Assembly (NCBI GenBank): GCA_003254905.1
Contig: QANU01068452.1
Coordinates: 95,825-159,824, forward strand
Origin: Nissolia schottii
Taxonomy: Eukaryota > Streptophyta > Magnoliopsida > Fabales > Fabaceae
Direction of reading: 5' to 3'
Length of the DNA: 64,000 bases
Part shown: positions 57,878 through 64,000 of the stretch, in pieces
Layout: each line of letters begins with the position of its first letter
Numbering within the stretch: the first letter of the stretch is position 1
Notes under the pieces: generated by a model
The model's input: only the letters and a program-made list of their open reading frames with translations
The model's database searches: none
Told to the model about the DNA's origin: nothing
Made by a program: the position numbers and the translations under genes

Positions 57878-60433
57878 TTAAAAGATCCTCTTTAGCCACT
57901 CAAGAACATCCGAACTGAAAGCGCTTCCCAATGCTAGCCCGGCAACAATTCCACCACCACACCCGATCAAGATAACTTTCCAATCAAATTCAATGAAAGA
58001 CCTCGATTCAGAGTCTTGATCACCTTCAAATATAGGTGGGGGAGGCTTAGCATCATCTTCACATTTATTCAGCAATTGAGTTCCACAGAGGCCTTGGTTA
58101 CCCTAAAATGAATTGCCTTCGAATGTAGAGAATTGATTATTTTCCGGTACATGACCTGAGAGCTTGTTAAAGGACACATTGAAGAACTCCAAAAATGTGA
58201 GTTCTGTTAACTCTTGAGGAATGTTTCCTAACAAGCTATTCAGAGAAAGATCCAACGCTTCAAGGTTTGAGAGCTTCCCTAAGGAAGCTGGAATGTCGCC
58301 AACAAGCATGTTATTGGACAAGTTGAGAAAAGCAAGGCTATCAAAGTCTCCCATCACATCTGGAATCTCCCCAGAAATTCTATTACTTGAGAGATCAATG
58401 GCTACCATGAAGTAAAATTTTTGTTGAAGCCTCTCATAATTTGTGACAACTCCTTTGCTTGACATTGTGTATGAATAAGAAATACCAGCGAACCAAATTG
58501 TTGAGCTGAAATGAATAGCCGAGTCCTCATATTTCAATTGGCTCATGTTGTAAGTTGTCATGGTTTTCCAATTCTTAAGAACTTGCGAACTCAAATTTCC
58601 AGAGAACTTATTATGAGAAACATCAAGGATGTGAAGCTTTGGAAATATGCACACACTTGGGCAGTCTATAGCTCCATGAAATTCATTATATCGTAAACCC
58701 ATAACTTTCAACTCAGGAAGAGATCCCAACCAAAATGGGAATGAATCATTGATCTGATTATGGCTCACATCAATAAATTCTAGCATTCTACAATTGACCA
58801 ATGCTCTTGGGAGCTGACCCTGCAAATTGTTATCACTGAAGTTAATCATCTTAAGGGCACTTCCTATCATATATGTTTGAGGAATATTTCCAAAAAATTT
58901 ATTTCCTTGTAGCATCAAAAATTTAAGAGATTGGCTAGAGCTTCCCAAACATGATGGAATTGTGCCGCTTAAGTTGTTGTCGGCTAAATCAAGAAGCACA
59001 AGTGATTTTAGATTGCAGATCAATGGGGATATTTCCCCAGTCAATGAACTGTTGGAAACATACAAAGTTTGAAGGCTTCTTTTCTCCCACATCCACCTGG
59101 GCAGTGACTTTAAATCATTGTCTCCTATGTTAAGAAATGCCAACTCATCCAAGTCTTGAAGAAAAGCTGGGAACTCTACTAAATTACATGAATCCAACTT
59201 TAACCCTTGTAATGGAGGAATGGTTGCATTGAAAGAACCTTTTCTTTCAAACAAAGACAATTTGTTGCCTGATAATCTCAGATGAGTAAGCATTTTGAAC
59301 TTTAGAAACATGCCAAGATCTATCTGTCCTTCTAAGAAATTCATCGCTAGAGAAAGAAATGTGAGATTCTCTAGTTTGAAGAGAGAGTGGGGGATTTCAC
59401 CTTGAAGTTTGTTTCGTTGAAGAGTCAATTTATTCAAGCTTGTTAGGTTCATTATCCAAGACGGAATTTCACCACTTAAATTGCATGAATCCAAACCTAA
59501 GACTTGAATTGGAGGAAGGGTCACATTGGAAGAACTTCTCAGAGGGAGCAAAGACAAATTACTATATGATAATTCAAGAAAAGTAAGCATTTTCAACTTT
59601 AGAAACATGTCAAGCTCTACTTGTCCTTGCAACGAATTGTAGCTTAGGTCGAAATGCTCGAGTTGGCTGAGGTTGCCAAGTGAAGAGGGAAATTCCCCAT
59701 ACAACTCGCAATTAGCAAGGGAGAGTTTTTGCAAAAATGTAAGATTTGTGAGCATATCTAGTACAGAAGACGAAATAGTCACAAAACTAAGACAAAGTAC
59801 TTCTAGTTTAGTTGAGTTCTGAATTAAGTTTCTCAGAGTGGATATGTTGAGCCACAAGTGGTTGACAAGATCATTGGGAAAAGTTGGCACATTAGCATAG
59901 CTGCATAGATCGAGAAACAATAAGTTGGAGAAATGCGAAAATTCTCTCGGGACTTCGCCGGAAAATGTGTTTTCACCAAATTGAGAAAGATTCAGATATC
60001 TTAACTGTGAAAACTCACTTAGCCTAGCTGGAATCTGAGAGCCGTTGAAGTCATTGTCAGAAATATCAAGGCTTTGAAGGTCTACAAGTGAAAAGAGATT
60101 GCTATTGACATTGATAGAACCGTAGAGGTGGCTGCTACTAAGATCAATGGTAATGATATGACTCGTGAGATCATCACATTGGATGCCATCCCAGGAACAA
60201 CAATCTACGGTTGGCATCCAAGAAGTTGTTTTAGGATAACTGAAAGGATTAAGGGAAGCAAACTTACTGATGACAAAGCCTTCTTTAAACTGCAACAAGG
60301 CATTGCTTTCATCTTCATGACACTCATGAATTGGTTGAACGGAAGGTGAACAGTTTGTAAAGGTGGATGACAAGAGTGATGAATAAAAGAGAAGAATCTG
60401 TATTGACAAAGCATGAGACAACAACAACCCCAT
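57878..60433 (-). pseudogene. LRR receptor-like protein copy 2, nonsense before TM
   Basis: Collinear with RLP1 apart from two events. First, 72 residues (three 24-residue LRRs) are missing in frame, between CELYGEFP and SSLGNL, so 851 codon positions replace 923. Second, a single base change turns Lys (AAG) into TAG at 58105-58103, just after FSTFEGNSF. The frame beyond it is intact to the original stop and still encodes the cap, linker, transmembrane helix (GCGGGIVAGLALG) and LEWLKRIF tail. The product would be a 776-residue secreted ectodomain with no membrane anchor. Signal peptide, N-cap with DCCSWDGIQCD and island domain are intact. TATA box and leader match RLP1. It could be a young pseudogene or a soluble variant; the lack of other breaks means loss of function is recent or not established. 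Confidence 0.9.
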
Positions 60434-60493
60434 TGTATCTTAATAGGTTTTGATGCAAAGGTGTAGATGAAATGTTTGGCACACACCAATTGG

Positions 60494-60501
60494 TTTTTAT
60501 A
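60494..60501 (-). promoter_or_regulatory. TATA box of RLP copy 2
   Basis: TATAAAAA on the minus strand, 61 bases upstream of the ATG, matching RLP1 in spacing. A copia-type element is inserted less than 100 bases further upstream (60589), so the distal promoter has been replaced. Confidence 0.7.
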
Positions 60502-60870
60502 CTCAAGAACTTTATAGTGATAGCTTTCTTGCTCTAGTAAATGTGTAATTAAATAGAAAGTAAATATATTTTTCAAGTGATAATGATATGTTAGAAGATA
60601 ACATGATTCTATATATCAGAGATTTAATTTACAATAGAATGTTAGCCTATTTATAGGCTGAGGACTCAACGGCCAAAACACAACGGCAAAAAATAAATTA
60701 TAATCAAATCAAATCAAACATAATGTATATCAAATCAAATCAAATATAAATATATATTATTATTCTTAACACCCTACCTCAAGCTAAAGCTCCACGAGCT
60801 TTTAGCTTGTCATAGGTGAAGGTTGTTAAGAGAAAACAAGAGCGGAGCCAAGGAATTATACGGAATACAT

Positions 60871-61105
60871 CGGAGACTGCATGGAGGCAGCGATAGGCAA
60901 CTTCGGAGACTGCACGGAGGCAGCAATAGGCAACTTCGGAGACTGCACGAAGGCAGCGGCAGACAACATCAGAGACTGCACGGAGGCAGCAATAGGTAAC
61001 TTACGGAGACTGCAACGGAGGCAGCAATAGGCAATATCGGAGACTGCACGGAGGCAGCAATAAGCAACTTACGGAGACTGCACGGAGGCAGCAATAGGCA
61101 ACTTA
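60871..61105. repeat. 34-bp minisatellite inside the element
   Basis: Seven units of CGGAGACTGCACGGAGGCAG followed by CAATAGGCAACTTA, with small variations. It fills about a third of the internal region. Confidence 0.9.
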
Positions 61106-61155
61106 GAAAAGAGCACGGATCTGGCAACGACGACAGATCTTGGTTGTGTGGCTGT

Positions 61156-61230
61156 GAATCTTTACACAGCTAACACTCTCAGGCATTTTATCAAACACCT
61201 TACGAGCATCCACAACTAAGGAGGTGACGT
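61156..61230 (-). pseudogene. PPR-like coding scrap in the element
   Basis: The minus strand reads VVDARKVFDKMPESVSCVK, which closely fits the start of a pentatricopeptide repeat (DARKVFDxMPExxxxxW). It is short and joined to unrelated sequence on both sides, so it is at most a captured fragment of a host PPR gene. Confidence 0.45.
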
Positions 61231-61263
61231 GGTGCTCTGGTGGTGCGGAGCAGCGTGCGAAGG

Positions 61264-61419
61264 TCAGTGCCATCGGAGACCAGCACGGCGGAGGGAGGCG
61301 TCGGGAGGAGGAGGCTGTGGGGGAGAGGCCGCATAAGAGGATTGCACAGCAGAGATGGCAGGGGGAGATGCCATGGCAGTGGTAGAGGGAGAGAGGAGAA
61401 GGTTCACGGAGGATGCCAT
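61264..61419 (-). other. Short 51-codon frame after the PBS
   Basis: An ATG two bases after the PBS opens a frame MASSVNLLLSPSTTAMASPP, continuing Ala/Pro/Ser-rich to TGA at 61264. The position equals that of gag in copia elements, but no gag domain is present. The protein is unrecognised and may be a relic leader peptide. Confidence 0.4.
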
Positions 61420-61615
61420 GGCTCTGATACCATGTTAGAAGATAACATGATTCTATATATCAGAGATTAAATTTATAATAGAATGTTAGCCTATTTATAG
61501 ACTGAGGACTCAACGGCCAAAATACAACGGCCAAAAATAAATTATAATCAAATCAAATCAAACATAATGTATATCAAATCAAATCAAATATAAATATATA
61601 TTATTATTCTTAACA

Positions 61616-63301
61616 TGATAAATTGATAGTGAAATGAGTCAGACGTGAACTTTGGGCAAGAAAAATTGGTCTAATTGAATATGATCTTCCATAATTCTGT
61701 GTCCAAAACGACCGCAGAGCATATTCTTAACTCCACAACCACAAACTTTCTTCTCCGTTCATAGTGCTGAAGGTTTCGTTTGTTTCTACATGTTGGTCAC
61801 TAATATTTGACTCTGAAATTGACATTCCGTCTTTATGTTTCCTTTTTCTCTGCGTGCTCAAGTCAAGGTTCATACATTTCAAACCACATGCAATGTATTA
61901 TAGTGAAAATGACAAACTTAGACATTGTGGGGCATTTGGAGTCATTCAGAAGATTTTACAGGTCTTCTAGATTTAGATTCACGCGATGTGCAGAAAAAAA
62001 AGTTAAGTGCATGTTGTCGTAATAGTTTTTTTTTTATTTTTTGGTTTGTCATGGGGTATCCGCCATTGACAGCAACTAATCCCCCTTTTGAGATTTCGAG
62101 ATCACCGCTTTTTGAGATCACCAAAGTGGGTATGCACCTCCTAACAAATTTTCTTTCCATACACACCACCAAAAATCGAACATGACCAAATGCTTAAGGA
62201 GCTCAGTTATCTACTAACTATGATAGGCTTTGTTGGTATGATGTCTTAATAATAATGTAAAGTTTAATAAGCTAATATGATTTTATTATAAAACAGTTAA
62301 AGGTTTATACTAAAATAAGTGTTAATCAATGAACACTATGAGTCTCAATATTTTCATCAATATGATTTTCTTGGAAATTTTCATCAAAGAATCCTTATTT
62401 CTAGAAATCGTATTCCTATTAACATCCAAACTCTTTATATCATTTTACAATACTAAAAAAGATTGTGATGTATTATATTATTTTAGATAGCAACTATAGA
62501 GAGATTGCATATAAAATTTACTGAGAAAGTGTAAATAAAACAAAAAGGTAAGGAAAAAAATTAAACTTATCCTCATTTGAGTCAAAATACTATACAATTA
62601 TGTTTATTTTGAAAGATTGGTATAGAATATTTCAACATTTAAAAAAGTTGAGTTAGTAATCATTCATAAATCAGATTTCACTGCTATAAGTGAAATTTAA
62701 AAAATAAAAATGATAGCTGAACAACAAAAGTTAACAACAAATACTTGACAATGTATGAAAGAGGTAGAAGATACACACAAATACATTTATACATTTGGGT
62801 GAGACCAACAAGCAATAAAATTTTTTTTCTAGCTTTTTCTCACTCTGTGTCCTTCTTCTCTTTCTCTCACTCTCATTTCCTCTTTTTCTCACTCACAGAC
62901 CAAGAACTCTTTTTCTCACTCGCGGACCAAAAAAAAAATTCTTGCTTTCTTGCTTTGTCACCTCAGAGCTCCTTTGAGTTCGTCAGCAAGCATTCATCGT
63001 CTCTTTGCTCCTTTTGGTTCATCAATGTCTCCTTGCTTCTTTGAGTTTAGGCACCCGTTTGTCATCTCTTTACTCCTCCTGCATCTTCGTGTTCGTCAGC
63101 TTCTTCAAGTTTAGGTACGCGTTGTCCTTCTTCTTGTTTTTCATGTTCTTTTTTTCTTTCTTCTTCCTGTTCTTATTCTTATTCTTCTTCTCTATCATTG
63201 TTTCTCTATTTTGTGTGTAATGTTGGTTTGTCACTATTAACATGTTGATTTTTTTATTTTATAATGCTAGTTTCTTTATTTTATAATGTTGGTTTATGTG
63301 G
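61616..63301. other. Intergenic, no gene seen
   Basis: AT-rich to 62760, then a strongly CT-rich stretch on the plus strand (62830-63220; TTTCTC and CTTCTT words). Frames in it are low complexity. Nothing supports a gene. Confidence 0.5.
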
Positions 63302-63433
63302 TTGGATGCCATGCCATGAGCAGCAATCTATGGTTGGCTTCTAAGATGCAGTTTTAGGATAACTGTAAGGATTATAAGAAGCAAACTTATTGATGACAAA
63401 GCATTCCTTAAACTGCAACAAGGCAATGCTTTC
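63302..63433 (-). pseudogene. RLP N-terminal fragment (third copy)
   Basis: About 132 bases are homologous to RLP1 near 37817-37950. The frame reads ALLQFKECFVINKFASYNPY, then SYPKTAS, a TAG (63343-63341) where RLP1 has Trp, then DCCSWHGI. Its 5' side is cut at 63433 by a family-1 LTR, and the 3' side runs into unrelated sequence at 63301. It is a dead relic that shows the RLP cluster was once larger. Confidence 0.88.
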
Positions 63434-64000
63434 TGTAACATCCCGCTTTTTCACTGTATCGATAATTAGCGTAATAAATAATTATAGGTTAATTAGGGAG
63501 GTAAGAAAATTAAATTATTACCTTTAATTCATAAGAATCATCTTTAACCCATAAAAATAGCAGTCAAAGTTGAGGTTTCGTGACCGGCGAATTTCTCAGA
63601 GCCTTAAGCCGATTTCCAGACCAATCGGGAAATAACCGTAAACATAAATATTTAATTAATTTCCTAATCATGATTAGAGAATTAATAAGGGAAATTATTA
63701 GGTAAAATATCCCTAGGAAATAGGACGTGTCACGGTAGAAAGTTCGGCGGACAACCGAACAACCGTTGTTCGCTGATGAAATTTGGCATGCAAAACAGTG
63801 TCCGTGAAAATAATCTCCCGGAGAGAAATTCACAAACACCTTTAAACATTAATACCCTTAGGTAGGTGGGAATTAGAGGATCGCGACGATACAAACGGAA
63901 TATTTTTCAGACGACTGTGCGCGACGCACCGACACTTCGAACGATAAAACACGAGCGAAACGGAACCGGAATAAAATGAAATTTCAGCAGCTACAAGAAG
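63434..64000 (+). mobile_element. Family-1 LTR, start only (runs off window)
   Basis: Starts TGTAACATCCCGC. From about 63650 it matches the reverse complement of 9230-9620 and 42690-43090 (for example GGCGGACAACCGAAC). It is inserted in the RLP relic. The other end and any target duplication lie beyond the window. Confidence 0.85.

Larger units (their letters stand above)
60589..61615 (-). mobile_element. Small non-autonomous copia-type element
   Basis: Two 183-bp LTRs (60589-60771 and 61433-61615; minus reading TGTTAAGAATAATA...CTTCTAACA) differ at about five positions. Flanks are perfect TGATA duplications (60584-60588 and 61616-61620). The minus strand has TGGTATCAGAGC (61432-61421), the initiator-Met PBS, directly after the 5' LTR, and TTGAGGTAGGG ahead of the 3' LTR as PPT. 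The internal part is only 661 bp and has no gag-pol. It is larger than a classic TRIM. It inserted just upstream of RLP copy 2. Confidence 0.92.

Noticed and set aside
62745-63220. Ser/Phe-rich frames in the CT-rich stretch
   Set aside because: Low-complexity pyrimidine tract; no domain, no splice support.

Overview
The window looks like nuclear DNA of a flowering plant, probably a legume. It is AT-rich, it has spliced plant genes, and it is packed with nested LTR retrotransposons, a Helitron, foldback MITEs and SINE-like pieces. The species call is an inference from repeat and protein style. I found no bacterial, organellar or viral genes, no CRISPR array, and no tRNA or rRNA gene that I could support.

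Layout. 1-1274: relic of a small copia-like LTR with its primer binding site. 1275-4866 (minus): an intact four-exon gene for a filament-like plant protein, with a short uORF in its leader. 6335 to about 27412 (minus): a large dead Helitron. It has a recognisable 3' hairpin plus CTAG terminus, a Rep/helicase gene, a spliced RPA1-like gene, an F-box relic between them, and tandem repeats upstream of the RPA gene. Two 3-kb LTRs of one family (family 1, TGTAACATCC...) interrupt it, one with a perfect 5-bp target duplication. 27413-30437: truncated family-1 LTR, then a Ty3/gypsy-like LTR relic carrying a foldback element. 31737-34667 (plus): an intact two-exon gene of the At4g08330-like zinc-ribbon family, with a 9-bp-TSD MITE in its intron. 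35303-38074 (minus): an intact LRR receptor-like protein (RLP) gene. 39460-54393: a block of family-2 LTRs (TGATAAGTGTCA...CTTTCAACA). It includes one LTR split by a 3.4-kb family-1 LTR, and a gag-only Athila-like element. 57878-60433 (minus): a second RLP copy with one nonsense codon and an exact three-LRR deletion. 60589-61615: a small non-autonomous copia-type element with perfect TSD. 63302-64000: a third RLP relic cut by another family-1 LTR.

Genes and how they relate. Only three genes look intact: the FPP-like gene, the At4g08330-like gene and the first RLP. The RLPs form a small same-strand cluster that arose by duplication; copies 1 and 2 keep the same TATA box and leader spacing. RLPs act as surface immune receptors with a partner kinase. 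The FPP-like coiled-coil gene and the zinc-ribbon gene are unrelated neighbours. Most of the rest is transposon history, and the nesting gives its relative order.

Quality warning. Three single-base n characters (7688, 51752, 52862) mark assembly joins. The 1,109 bases between the last two repeat 54005-55113 and sit inside an LTR; this is most likely an assembly artefact. I see no convincing new multi-gene system. The best leads are the truncated RLP copy, the Helitron cargo, the regularly spaced palindrome arrays in the family-1 LTRs, and the PPR-like scrap in the small copia-type element.
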